From Silene conica (taxonomy: Eukaryota > Streptophyta > Magnoliopsida > Caryophyllales > Caryophyllaceae), in assembly GCA_029255685.2 (NCBI GenBank), contig CM055318.2:13831001-13895000 (forward strand): a stretch of DNA of 64,000 nucleotides. The letters are read 5' to 3'. Every line of letters starts with the position of its first letter. Positions within the stretch are counted from its first letter, which is position 1. Positions 1-11,367 of the stretch are shown here, in pieces. The notes beneath the pieces are model-generated. The model had not been told where the DNA came from. It did no database searches and saw nothing but the letters and a program-made list of their open reading frames with translations. The position numbers and the translations under genes were made by a program.

Positions 1-412
1 GTTATCGAATATATTTCTCCCCTGAATAAAAGCTGCTTGTTCCTTCCCAACAAGTTTAGGCATGATCAACTTCATACGATTTGTAAGGATCTTACTTATA
101 ATTTTGTAAATCACTGTGCAACACGATATAGGTCTAAAATCCTTCACAGATTGTACTGTAGACTTCTTTGGAATGAGATTAATCAAAGTGATGTTAGCCT
201 GCTTAGGCATAAAACCAGTGGCAAAGAAATCAGTAACAACTCTGGCCAAATCCTTATGAACAATGTTCCAAGAGGCCTTAAAGAACCCAGAAGTGAAGCC
301 ATCAATCCCGGGGCTTTTATTAGAGTCAATTGAAAAAAGAGCATCCTTAATTTCCGCCATAGAAATGGCCTTAATGAGATCAGCATGGTCATCATTGTGA
401 AGGCAAGGGCCA
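1..412 (-). mobile_element. 5'-truncated LINE, reverse transcriptase fragment
   Basis: Read on the minus strand this is an uninterrupted stretch of about 137 codons of a plant LINE (non-LTR) reverse transcriptase. Diagnostic motifs in order are SNKSPGIDG, GFFKASW, TLIPKK-like, DFRPISC, KILTNRM and EQAAFIQGRNIFDN. There is no stop or frameshift, and the frame runs off the left edge, so the rest of the polymerase lies outside. The 5' end stops near 412-445, where a 17-base block (gccaaattttctatgat) occurs twice in tandem, as expected for 5' truncation on insertion. It sits about 600 bp beyond the 3' end of the KH gene, in the same orientation. A continuous frame suggests a fairly recent insertion. 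Confidence 0.9.
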
Positions 413-445
413 AATTTTCTATGATGAGCCAAATTTTCTATGATT

Positions 446-1017
446 GCTTCTTATCTAGTCATTTATTTAACTTTCATATAGGTACATCACCGTACATATC
501 ATCGGACCAGATACTTTGCGTCTTCTTTGAGACAGTTTTTGGATTTAGGTGTTTTCACTTTGCTTTAATATTCAAGCTTCTGCATTTTTCTCATCACCTC
601 ATTTATCTGTCATTTACATATTTTTTCAGATTCCTGTTCATCCAGTCGTCCTCTTCACCCTACCGATACGAGTTTCGGATCAATGAAGAAATTTTGATGG
701 ATGATGTGAGATAACATCATCATCATTTATTCATTTTTTATATTCCACCCATTCATGAATTTCATATCAATGTCTCCCTGTTGTAGAAAATATCACTGTT
801 CTGGTATTGCAGGTTTTTAGTGCCTCATTTGACCCAACAAAAAACAGCCATAATTGAGCACACAAGGATAGTAACTTGCCGAGCAGTAATCGCAAATACT
901 ACAGAAAAAAGAACCTTATATCGCATTTTCCCGTGGACAAACTAAGCAAAACGGACATCTCGCAATCATCAGACACTCCCTCCACTCTAATATCTACAGA
1001 ATCTGAGGAGGGGAAGT
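446..1017. other. 3' flank of the KH-domain gene
   Basis: This is the AT-rich region immediately downstream of the KH gene stop codon (minus strand). I see no convincing coding sequence. It should hold the KH gene 3' UTR, but no clear polyadenylation signal could be singled out. Confidence 0.4.
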
Positions 1018-4000
1018 TTAAGCAGACATTAGAAAGGCTTGCAGTAGGCTCTGAGCAACCAAGGTCTGATCACGTGTCCCGGAAATAATCACCATTCCGT
1101 CATCCCCGGTTGAGCTAGGATCCTGCACTTCTACTTTTGCGCGTGATATCTGATAAAAAAATTCATATCGTTACCTAATAAGCAGCAAAGTTATTTCAAG
1201 GGCTTGCTTGGGATTAAGGTAATTATTACCGGAGTAATAAAGCCTAAAACAAGAGGAAATAGGAGGAGATTGGTGGTTCGTGGTGGTTGTGGAGGGTGGA
1301 AAGGAAAGGTGAGGGAGGAATCATTATCTCGTATTGAGGCAATACATTACTATTCCTCCATTAATAGAGCAACTATTACAGTTTCTGTCTTATACTATCT
1401 TCCATTACCATCACTTTCCTCCATTTCTCAGTTCATCTAAGCTCTATAAATCTAGTGAAAAGTCAGATTATTACCACTCGTAGACGATGTAAATTGCTAC
1501 CATCTTCACCAAAGACGGCACTAAACACGTCTTTACGAACTGCAATCTCCACTTTTGTATTGGTCACTGTAAAAGATTTCTTGCCACTGCACATGCGATC
1601 AGACAAGTCAACACATCTTTCAGCGAGAACATCAATGACATTAAAACAGAAACGAAAAGTGAGATTTCTGAGGTTTGCCACTTCACACAATCACTCGTGG
1701 CGCCCCTCTTTTTGAATCACAAAACTTTGATTCATGCTTACAAATTCAGAAAATGCGACAATTTTTTTTCCATATAGTAATTCTTGTAAAGGCAATTGAT
1801 TTGAACAAAATTGCCGCATTCTAAACTCATGCCGAAGAGATATGGACAAACAAAGCTTTTGGGTTCTAAGCGATACCATGTGCAAAGTGGCAAACCTCCA
1901 TAGGTACCACACAAATTTTCTGAAATGATAAAACTATCTTTCCACAATTCATCACTTTTGCACCCGCAAACCATGGATTATGTCTATAGCATTTAGTAGG
2001 GGCGAGCAAAAATATACGATACGGTTTTATAATACGAATATGATACGGTATACGGTTTGAATTATACGGATTTCCGTATATATGATACGGAAATCCGTAT
2101 ATACGATACGGTTTTCACAAAACCGTACCGGTACCTATTCGGGTCCAACCGTATATACGGTCTACGACACGGTTTGAAAATTTTGTTTAGAAAATTTTAA
2201 AAACGCAAAATTCATCTTTCAACTTCCACTCTTAATGTTTTTTTTATGACTTATTATACTAACTTATCTCAATAAATAAAAAATTAGTCCTTCATCAGAT
2301 GTAGGTAGGTAAGTTGCAATTATTATCCCTTGAATAAAATACAATGTTTAATTGGGCATTTCTCACTAAACCGTATCCGTATATACAAATTTCGTATACA
2401 CGGTTTTTCTGGGTACCCGAAAAACGTATATACGGTTACCGTATCAGATCCGTATAGTGATTTTAAAGATTTTTAAAACCGTATACCCGGTACGGTTTGC
2501 TCACCCCTAGCATTTAGCCAGACTTAGCAAATGGGTCATACAAGCCGATTTTTGGGTTGGGTTGTTTTCAGATCATTAACTACATGTCATGCCAATATCA
2601 AGCAGTGGCTATAACGGTTTTTGTCTCAAATCAATCATTTCGGATCCGAATCTAAATCGAGTTGTTCTTTTAAGGTCTAGGCAGGTTAGTGAGGTTACTC
2701 AGGTTGGGTCTTGTAAAGCAACGCATTTAGTGATGAGCTAGTGGTGAATGTGGGAGCTTGCAGCCAATATATACGACAGGCGTTCGACCAAGATCTAACG
2801 TGGGTGGAAATCTAAGGCCCAATCTTTTGGGCAGCAAGAAGAGAACTTAGACTTGGTCAAGTTGGATAGAGATAGCAGAACTTTTTCAGAGGGTAATACC
2901 GGAAGATTGCAGAGGAGGCAAAAGAACCATAATGCCTTTTCAGCCTAAGGATAACGCATCATTCATGTCGTAAAAAGAAGTGAATTCCCAACCGAATAGC
3001 ACAAACACAAGAATATAAAATAATTTGAACAACAAGCAACATATAGTGATATGACTGAGCTGACCTGCCAAAATCAGAACCATCATTAACAGTTGCTGAA
3101 TTGCCAGCACTGCCTATCCTTGTCATCAAGCTGGATCCAGCAGAAAACTGTAAAAATGCTCTGCTTAACACCCATGGTAGAAACAATAACCAACCACAAC
3201 ATGCATGAAAAAACAAGAAAAATTAACAATAAATAGTAACCTGTGAATTGGGGGGCATAGGTGGTATAGAACCCTTAGTGTTCTTAGAAACCTTGCACTC
3301 GCGCATCTTGTTTGTTAGTGAAGATATCTTGTTCCCTTGAGAAAGCTTATTAAAGAGATCATGTGGGAGAAGAGGCAAACTGTCTTTTGGCAACGATGCA
3401 TTGAAAACTATCTCTCTCAATACCCAAGTAACTTGAAACAGCGCAACTTGTACATTAGGATAATCGCCAACTATCTGCAAACAGACATAACAATCATCTA
3501 AATTTCACTACGGTCCACTAGCTGAATTCTGAAACGGTAAAAAAAAAGGTAAAAAAGTCATCAACTCCTAGAAATCACCTGCAGGACTTTCTCATCAGCA
3601 GCAGTACCGGCAGGCAAATTATCAAGTTTCATAATTTTTAAGGTAGCGCTACTGGCATTATGCATAGGTGACATGACTGAGACCTCTCCATCACTAAGCC
3701 AATCAGCTTGATGTGGGAGGATTAGTAGTCTTGCGGTAACTGTACTACCCTCCTCTGATGAGACCATTTCATTAAAAATGCGAACAGTAGCATCTTGTGC
3801 AATAGAGTATTGTGATTCCCTGTTCTTCAGTGTCAAAAACAAGATATCATTCAAGTACCAGAGGCTCATAAATAGGGATGACAATTTCACCCACCCCACT
3901 AAACACCTATTCAACCGATCAAAAGTTCAACATGGATGAAAGGAAACCCGGAATAGAAGGATGAAAAGCAGGTGAAACGGATGACAGAAGAATGAGGGTC

Positions 4001-7000
4001 GGTGGGTTACGGGACACTTCATCCAAGCCGTCATCCTGATATTCTTCCCGTATTGGCTTATTTAAGACATACTCTTTCCGATTTCTTGTGTTGTTCCCTT
4101 TTGATTTTAGCACAAGAAATAAGGAAATTAATTTGGACCACACAATACACATGACCCCACATGAAATTGATTTTGGACCACACAAAGTTGTCCAAAAGAG
4201 GAAATAGGGAACATCAATATTATTAGACCAAAACGGAAAGGGAACATCATAGGAAATCGGAGGTAGTATATAAATATATACTCCGTATATTATATCCATT
4301 AAACCTAATAAAATAAAACTCACTACTATATTACTCCATTTCTCACACCTTCTAAACAAATATTAATCAAATTACTCACTAGCCAATCGGTTCAAAACCC
4401 AGTTTACTTCATTTTTTTAGCTCAAGCTTTGTTGTTACTTTTTTTATTTAGAAACATAACTAGTTATCCCTCTTCTATCACTTTATCACGCGTTTCATCC
4501 ACGGGTGATAAATAGATGGGTTGGAGGTGATAAAACGTGTGAGTGACGAATGGGTTTGATAAAAAAATTATAATAGTAACTGGATGCATCGTGCATCCGA
4601 GATGAACGGATGAATTATAGTGAAAAGTTTTGCGGATGACATATGGGTTGGATGAAATTTTTAACGTAGTCGATTTACCAGTAATATTTTTTTTTATCGT
4701 CCAACCCATTTATATTCTACCCTTTGACCAAAGTTATCTTTTACTTTACTGTTAAAATAGCAATATTACCCTTTAACTCAAAGAATTTAAGAGTAAAGGT
4801 ATCACCTCTTTTGTTACTTAGCGGGGATAGTATAAGGTCACATGTTTATTAAACTAGTTTACCTAGGAAATTTAAAAAGCTTCCCGGGACAAAGTCATAC
4901 CTCAAAGGCGGATATATTGACAACACGATCGCAGCCAGTATCAGCAGCAAAAAAGAATATAGAAGCTTTAGTCTCTGCCTCCATCATTTTCACCCTATTC
5001 CCTTTATAGCCTATTACACTACCAGCTGCACGATATGGACATATAAGCTTGAAAACCACTTTCGATACTAGTCCTCCACTAGCGGTATTGTCCACATGTG
5101 CATTGTGTGTGTCCATTTTCATGCTTCGGTAGTCCAGAAACTGAGAGGATGTTGTTTCAGGAGCTCCTCTTTGGATTTCTATTGCTTTCTGCTGAAGAAA
5201 TCCTGAAACAACCACCAGTGCTTTCTTCACAGGTAGACTGCCACCAGTGATCTACAGAAGTGAAGATTTTAAATAGAATAAACTAAGTATACAACCCTAT
5301 ATTTCAATTTCTAATGGAGCTAACAACTCATAGCTCTTTGATTCTTGATTATGATGGAATAAAGCAATGTGACTACTCTTCTTTCTATGGTGAAGTACCT
5401 TGTAGTCATTCGATGCACTTCTCAATATTTTATGGGTTTTAGAGAAGTCCTATAATTCGTTGGTATGGGCGAATTACCAACGAATTGGAGCGAATTGACA
5501 CAAAAATGAATTGCGAATTGATTCGCTTGAATTAACTAGCGATTCAGAGGGGAGGGAAGCGAATCCGGTAACCCTGCTCTTTGTGTTGTTAACACAAGGT
5601 TAAGGTTGCGTACATCTAACCCACCCTTACCCCGCAATTTGTGGAAGTCATTTGAAACACTTGGGTAATGTTGTTGTAAAGCACACAACCATACATCTCC
5701 CCAGTTTATATACACATAGTGTCACATTGTTGTAGTCTTACTCTTACTCTGAACATTAAGCACATCATTGGCATATCTCGTGGCAAGAATGCAAACTCTA
5801 TAGGTAACTGATAGTGAGGGATCACCTATTAGACAGACATAGGGAAAAACGCAGATTTGTATACTTTATATTTTTGAAATCTCTAGCCTAGGTCACGAGG
5901 CAAGATACATTCAATAAAATATAGAGATCAATAATCAAAACAACTTTTCTTATGTGTAAAAGCAATGAGCATAAACAAAGCTTAAATATAAGCATAAAAC
6001 AAAAGTTTTAGGTTGACTATGACTTTACCCCTAATTTGCCTTGACCCTAGAATTGCTCCATCATAAACCCTAGAGGGTGTTTCCAAATGATCCAAAGATA
6101 AAAAAAATTCAGTTCTCAATGCAAGATACAGCCTCTTTGTGTTGCTAATACAAGAATAAGACTGATGCAAGATATAGAAACCGCCTCTTCGGGTTGCTAA
6201 TACAAGAATAAGACTGCATACATCTGACCATCCTTACCCCGCAATATGTGGGTGCCATTGAAGTAGTGGGTTAATGTTGTTGTATCGTGTAGGATTATCA
6301 AAGGTGATGAAGGTTTGAAGGATTCAAGGATTATATGGTCATAACTCATAATCATATGCATAATGATGGAAATCCTTCTCGTTTCTAATTTCTACAACAA
6401 ATAATTACTCCCTCCGTCAGAGTCAAAATTGATGTTCTTTGGTTTTGGCAAAGAAAACAAGGAAAGAGGAGAGGGCCAATTACTAAATGACCACCCACTA
6501 CACTCCCACCCTCAACACAAACAAGTCAACAACACATAAAAACAAAACCAGCCGACTCTAAAAGATGTCGTAATCAAAATGTAGCCATCAAAAGAAACAA
6601 TCTTGAACCAATTTGACTTCATAAAATAGCAGGAATCTTGAAAAATGGATACAATTTATTGAAATAAGCGTACCTGAACCAATTCATCTAAATCAGACGA
6701 ACCAGGCGGAGGAAAAGCTAGTGGCCTAACCTTAATATAAGACCATCCACAATGGGCTCTTCACCATTTTCGAAATGGTGACAGAGGAAAAAGGATTCCA
6801 CACCATCATAGAAAGAAGAGAAAGAATGTGAAAATAGGCGAAATTTTTTATTTTTTGAATAAATTTCTCAACAAATTTTTTATTTTTTGAAAAAAAAACA
6901 TAATTCATATTTTTTCCCCTCGAACCCAATATCAATATATTTCCTCACAATTCTTTTATTTTCTCTCTACTTATCTATCCAAATTACCTATTATTTACAC

Positions 7001-8373
7001 AGATATGAATCCAAATATAAATAATAATATGAATCCTTCTAATGTGAATCTTAATGTTATAAATCCTAATGATATGAATCATAATATTAATTATGATAAT
7101 TATCATCATTCAAAACATCCTTATCAAATACAATCATTTTATTCATTCTCATATAATTATACTTATTATAATCCTAATCATACTTTCAACCAATTAGGTC
7201 TATTGCCACTTCATTTTTCTCATATACGCAACCCTTTCATCAAGCAAGAGATCTCTCGCAAACTGAACCAAATAACCACAATTCAAATGATATTGAAGTG
7301 GAAGTTGATAAAGCCATACAGGTAATGAAAGAACACCTACTTCGAAAACCGGTAGATCTACTCCATGATGTAGTAGAACTGTAGAAGATGAAACCTAAGG
7401 GCTATCATAAAACCTTATGGATTCCAAAAAATGAACAAGGAAAAAATATGAAGGGCTATCATAAAAATATAGAACTGTTCACAATGGTTTTAGACTTTTA
7501 GTGAGCCTAGATCACAAAAACTTTCACCTACTCATCATGAAACCAATTCAAGACAAACAAGTTCACAACACAAACAAGTCAACAACACATAAAAACAAAC
7601 CAATTCAAGATAGAAAAATTCTTATTTCCTCAGACTAGACCGTATTCCCTACACTCAAATCTGACCCAAGAATTTTTCTTCCAGAAAAACAAGTTTGATC
7701 AGAACATAAACAAGAAGTCAACAACACCACATAAAAACAAGAGCACCCAAATGTAAAGACTGTCATAATCAAAATGTAGGCATCAAAACAAACAAATTTT
7801 AACCAAGTCATAAAATTAGGAGAATTTTGAAAAATGTAAACAATTCATTGAAATAGGAAGAACCTGAAGCAACTCATCTGAAGCATATGAACCAGGCGGA
7901 GGTGAAGCTAATGGCCAAACTTTAATATGGGCAGAAGTTTCCTGACAAACCTTAGTAATCCTTCTACCACCTTTACCGAACACAGCACCCACCATACCCG
8001 GACCCACCACTAGCCGACACTTAACAACTCTTCCGCCTCTACCATCACCTCCTTGCTCTTCTTGTTCGACCTCCAGCATACGATCGAAGACCCTAACAAG
8101 CGCATCCTGAGCCAGGGACACCTTAATCTCAGCGCCGTCAACAAGGATGGTTCGGGCGAGTGAGTGGTCCCCGATGACGTGGACTAGCCGGTCGATACCA
8201 GTGGGTCCGGCGACGTTGACGCTGATTTTGGAAGAGGTGGCTTGTTCGAGTGAGTTGATAATGGAGCCGTTGGAGCCGATGAGTCCGCCGACGATGTGGG
8301 TGTTGCATAGGAGTCGGAATTGAACTTGGTTTTCTCTTTCTTTGATCTGTTTTAGTTCTTTCTTTTTCGACAT
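1018..8373 (-). CDS. Five-KH-domain RNA-binding protein, HEN4/At4g18375 type
   Basis: Seven exons on the minus strand join in phase: 8373-7864, 5251-4901, 3824-3579, 3474-3241, 3147-3065, 1586-1475, 1149-1018, giving 555 residues. All introns have GT...AG ends. KH1 (GSNG, residues 33-36) and KH2 (GKGG, 133-136) lie in exon 1, KH3 (GYKG, 251-254) in exon 2, KH4 across exons 3-4 and KH5 (GEDG, about 501-504) across exons 6-7. The family binds single-stranded RNA in the nucleus and acts in pre-mRNA processing; the specific role here is inferred. KH4 has lost its GXXG loop (the region reads ADWLSDGEVSVM). The start is the first ATG after a TATA-like sequence; upstream in-frame codons lack an ATG. 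Introns 1, 2 and 5 carry transposon insertions and a partial duplication of exon 1. Exact exon 6 donor (LRV/ISRAKV junction) is the least certain boundary. Confidence 0.88.
1203..1440. repeat. Possible MITE in KH intron 6
   Basis: The block begins GGGCTTGCTTGGGATTAAGG and fills most of the 325 bp intron. The start resembles termini of plant MITEs, but I could not find a matching inverted terminus or target duplication, so this is tentative. Confidence 0.25.
1997..2509. mobile_element. hAT-type MITE in KH intron 5
   Basis: The termini are inverted repeats (TAGGGGCGAGCAAA at left; the right end reads TAGGGGTGAGCAAA on the other strand). They are flanked by a perfect 8-bp target duplication GCATTTAG at 1989-1996 and 2510-2517, the hallmark of hAT transposition. 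The 513 bp body has no coding capacity and is full of short GTATACGGT-type repeats in both subterminal regions, which may be transposase-binding sites. Non-autonomous. Confidence 0.92.
4072..4266. mobile_element. Stowaway-like MITE in KH intron 2
   Basis: About 195 bp with imperfect inverted ends (left CTCTTTCCGATTTC, right reading CTACCTCCGATTTC on the other strand) that continue into GTTCCCTTTT-like sequence on both sides. TA dinucleotides flank it (4070-4071 and 4267-4268), as expected for Tc1/mariner-derived MITEs. It has no coding capacity. Confidence 0.7.
6533..6745 (-). repeat. Partial duplication of KH exon 1 end plus intron
   Basis: This block closely matches 7729-7935, the last ~70 bp of KH exon 1 plus the start of intron 1. 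In minus-strand translation the copy reads IKVRPLAFPPPGS...DELVQ against IKVWPLASPPPGS...DELLQ in the real exon. It keeps a consensus CAG/GT donor at 6674/6673. It lacks the rest of the exon and any good acceptor, so it is a decoy fragment rather than an alternative exon. Multiple substitutions show that the duplication is not recent. Confidence 0.85.
6746..7728. other. Spacer between duplicated KH segments, possible transposon remnant
   Basis: This roughly 1 kb separates the two copies of the duplicated exon/intron segment. It includes an Asn-rich plus-strand frame of about 106 codons at 7005-7325 (MNPNINNNMN...). Similar Asn/Tyr-rich N-termini occur on plant Harbinger-associated Myb-like proteins, so a decayed element is possible. 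No termini or target duplication were identified. Confidence 0.3.
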
Positions 8374-8413
8374 TTTTGAGTATCTCCAGTTCTCCACTAC
8401 CAGAGTATTTGTT

Positions 8414-8423
8414 TTTAAATATA
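8414..8423 (-). promoter_or_regulatory. TATA-like element upstream of the KH gene
   Basis: The minus strand reads TATATTTAAA about 40-50 bases before the KH start codon. If used, it would give a very short 5' leader. This is suggested by position and sequence only. Confidence 0.35.
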
Positions 8424-8634
8424 GTGACAGCAATTTGGGTGAACTATGGATCCAATTAGTTAGTTAATTATGTTCAATTTGAGGATAAATTCTTAGAAAA
8501 GTAAAGAAACAGGTCACTCAGCTGGGAAATTGGTCATCTTGTTGACTAACCAATCCAGTTTCAAGATGTAGTTTGAAGATGCCCGCCTCATACACGTGCC
8601 CTCTTAGGAAAAAATAAATTTGGGAGAGCAGATA

Positions 8635-9577
8635 TAGAATGGCATTGTGGGCCGAGGCACGGTGGGCGGCACGGCCCAGTACGGAGCACGGCCCGGTCCG
8701 GCGGCGTTTTCGAGGCGGCACGGCACGAGCACGGTCGGGCTGCGACGCACAATTTTCGAAAAATCCGTGCCTAGGCACGGCACGACCCGAAGCACGGCGG
8801 GCCATGGCACGCAAGTACGCAACAGGCACGACGGCCCGGCACGACCGACCCGATCTGAGGCACGGTGGGCTTCATTTTTCACAATTCAATCCATCTCTTA
8901 TTCTCTATTTCTCTTCTACTTATCTTAAATTCTTAATTATTATATAATTCTTACAATTGTACAATTACAATATAACTTATAAACATATAAAGATCTTATA
9001 TAAAATAATTAGTAATATAAATAATTAGTTATATAAAATAATTAATTGGGTTTGTTGAATCGGAAATTCGGAAATTCAAGCAAAAGTAATTACTAATTAC
9101 TAATTAATATCATTTTTTAATCGTTTTTATTGTATTTTTAATTAAATAAACTTGTAAACTTATATCGTTTCATACTTTTTTAATAAAATATTGAGGTATT
9201 TTTTTAACATAGTTTCTTAATCGTTTAATAACAAATTCTTTTTTTTTTCATCGTTTCTTAATTATTTGATTAAATCGTACACATTAAAAATACAATAAAA
9301 CAAGTGAACAAGTAAAAAAAATTGTTTTTTTTTAAAAGTATGTAGCACGCGGGCCGGCCCATGAACATGGCACGACCGGCCCATGGGCCAGGCACGGCAC
9401 GGCACGGCACGTAAATCCACCGTGCCATGGGCGGGCCGCGACTGGGCTTTCAGTCACCGGGCCAGGCACGACACGGCACGGTGGGCCAAAAAGCACGGCA
9501 CGAACGGGCCATTTAATAGGTTCAGGCACGGTGGGCCGGCACGCGGGCCGGCCCAGCACGGCCCACTGCCAACTCTA
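8635..9577. mobile_element. hAT-like non-autonomous element with GC-rich subterminal arrays
   Basis: The ends are imperfect inverted repeats (TAGAATGGCATTGTGGGCCG at left; TAGAGTTGGCAGTGGGCCG on the opposite strand at right). They are flanked by 8-bp near-duplications AGCAGATA (8627-8634) and AGCACATA (9578-9585), differing at one base. Both subterminal regions (8640-8875, 9345-9570) are very GC-rich, made of GGCACGG/GGGCCGG repeats, and enclose an AT-rich core. Long open frames in the GC-rich arms are composition artefacts. Confidence 0.82.
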
Positions 9578-10280
9578 AGCACATACATTGAAAAGAGGGT
9601 TTCATCCTTGAGTTAAATACATTTATTGCCATCATAAAATTTTACTTTTTTTTATTATTGTTATTATAGAATTTTTTTTCCATTAATACCCCTCTAAAGT
9701 ATATTTTACTTCTCTCAATGTTATTTCTTATTTTGTTTACCTGCAATAGAAGTTACCAAGTACTCCCTCCTACCCACAAATAATGTCTCATTGTCTATTT
9801 CGGTCTATTCAGCAAAGTGTCCCATTGTCCCTATTGGTAAGTTTTTTGACCATTTTACCCTTACCCAATTATATTTATTACCCACCCACCCACCCATTAC
9901 CCAATATAATTACCCTAATGACCCAGCCCACTAACCTATCCACTACCCACTAAACCTAACTTATTATCCCTAACCCAACCCACTAATCCCATTAACCCTA
10001 ATCCCCCGCCACTTATAACCCCCCCTAATAACCTTAATCATTCTTTTGCAGCCTTCTCTCTCTTTCCCTCTACGTCTTCTTCGCCTAATCTTCCATCTTC
10101 ATCTTCCTCACAAATAAACTCCCTCTGCATCTCTCTTATTCTCTCACGATATTATCTCTTCATCTGTCTCAATTTATTATCTACTCACTTCATCAATTCG
10201 TGTTCGTACTCTCTTCGCCATTCATCAGATCGTACAAATTTTTGGTACTTTTCATTAGTTGTTGCGAAAAAAAGGAAAAA

Positions 10281-10748
10281 ATGGAAAATAACTTTTCAGT
10301 TTCCGGCCAGAATGTTTTGCGTGAAACGGAAAAGCGATATGAGGAGTTTTGTCTTGGTGAAGACGATGTAGATAATGAGTCAGAGGAGGAGTCTGGGGGT
10401 TTTGATGTTGCATGTGTGGAAAGGGGAAGGGTTGAAGAACAGACGAAGAGGAAGGGAGTTATTTGGTTAGCAAACCGTAAGAGGCCAGAGATCAGATTGT
10501 CTTTTATGGAAGATCTGGTCAAATATTGGCCTGAGTTTGGGTTTTTAATGGATTACGAGTATGAATTGAGTGCGAAGGAGATGAAATCGGAGGTTGCATG
10601 TGGGCCTGAGATTGTTTGTTCTTCAGAATCTAACTTAGATTCGGTTTCTATAAGACGTAATCCGACTATTCTATGTTGGTTTATGAAGGAGTTGGGTAAA
10701 TATTGGCTTGGTTTTAATGAATCAGAAGATGAATCCTTCTGTAATTGA
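10281..10748 (+). CDS. Unrecognised acidic ORF inside the mariner-like element
   Basis: This 155-codon open frame starts at an ATG in A-rich context (MENNFSVSGQ) and is preceded by a long pyrimidine-rich stretch (10040-10190) like a plant 5' leader. I do not recognise the family. Visible features are an acidic patch (EDDVDNESEEES, about residues 31-42), a basic stretch (RGRVEEQTKRK), and two related segments, RLSFMEDLVKYWPEFG and ILCWFMKELGKYWLGF, suggesting an internal duplication around an F-M-x-x-L-x-K-Y-W motif. It runs towards the transposase gene (convergent), with about 620 bp between the stops. It may be an accessory protein, a captured host exon, or the first exon of a spliced gene. 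No function is assigned. Confidence 0.5.
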   Translation: MENNFSVSGQNVLRETEKRYEEFCLGEDDVDNESEEESGGFDVACVERGRVEEQTKRKGVIWLANRKRPEIRLSFMEDLVKYWPEFGFLMDYEYELSAKEMKSEVACGPEIVCSSESNLDSVSIRRNPTILCWFMKELGKYWLGFNESEDESFCN

Positions 10749-11367
10749 TGCTGCTACTTCGAAGGTTATTTCTTTCTCCCTGACTTTGTTTTAATTTAAA
10801 AGTAGTAGTATTACGGACTAATGATGATGTATGGCTTATTGTTTTAATATCCTGTTTTTCATTCTCTTGCAAAACCCAATGATCTCTAATGTTGAGGGTT
10901 ATTGATTCCCTCCAACATTTTTGACCATATACAATGCCACCACAATAATTAGTGATGAGGCTGTGTATGGTTGAAAATGTTGAAGAGTTTTTTCTAATGG
11001 GTAGTTAATGTCAAATGGTTAAGTCTGAACATAATAATTTTGAGTGTCATTCAGAATTACAAAGGAGTTGCAAAGTACTAATGTTAATGATAAACTAACT
11101 TCCAGTCTCCAAAATGTTGTCTCTGGTTGTTTCTTTTACTTGCTTAACATCATCTGCAAAAAATTGCTTAACATCATCTGCTTGTTAACATCCTCTGGTT
11201 GTTAGTTTTACTTCTTATCCCTTGTTTACAAAAAATCATCTGCAAAAACTCTAATGTTAATGCTTAATTATACTGTCTGGTTGTTAGTCTTACTTGCACT
11301 CCCTTGTCTGCATTCTGCACCTGTCAAAAAATTTCATATGCAAAATGATTAGTTTTTACAATCCTAA

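Noticed and set aside
876..1088. Plus-strand 70-codon open frame
   Set aside because: It is antisense to the last exon of the KH gene (1018-1149), whose minus-strand translation gives conserved KH5 sequence ending in a stop at 1018.
7005..7325. Asn-rich plus-strand ORF in KH intron 1
   Set aside because: Low-complexity composition, no continuation with recognisable domains, and no element termini. Kept only as a possible transposon remnant.
8639..9616. Several overlapping long ORFs on both strands
   Set aside because: They lie in GC-rich GGCACGG arrays of a hAT-like element, where stop codons are rare by composition.
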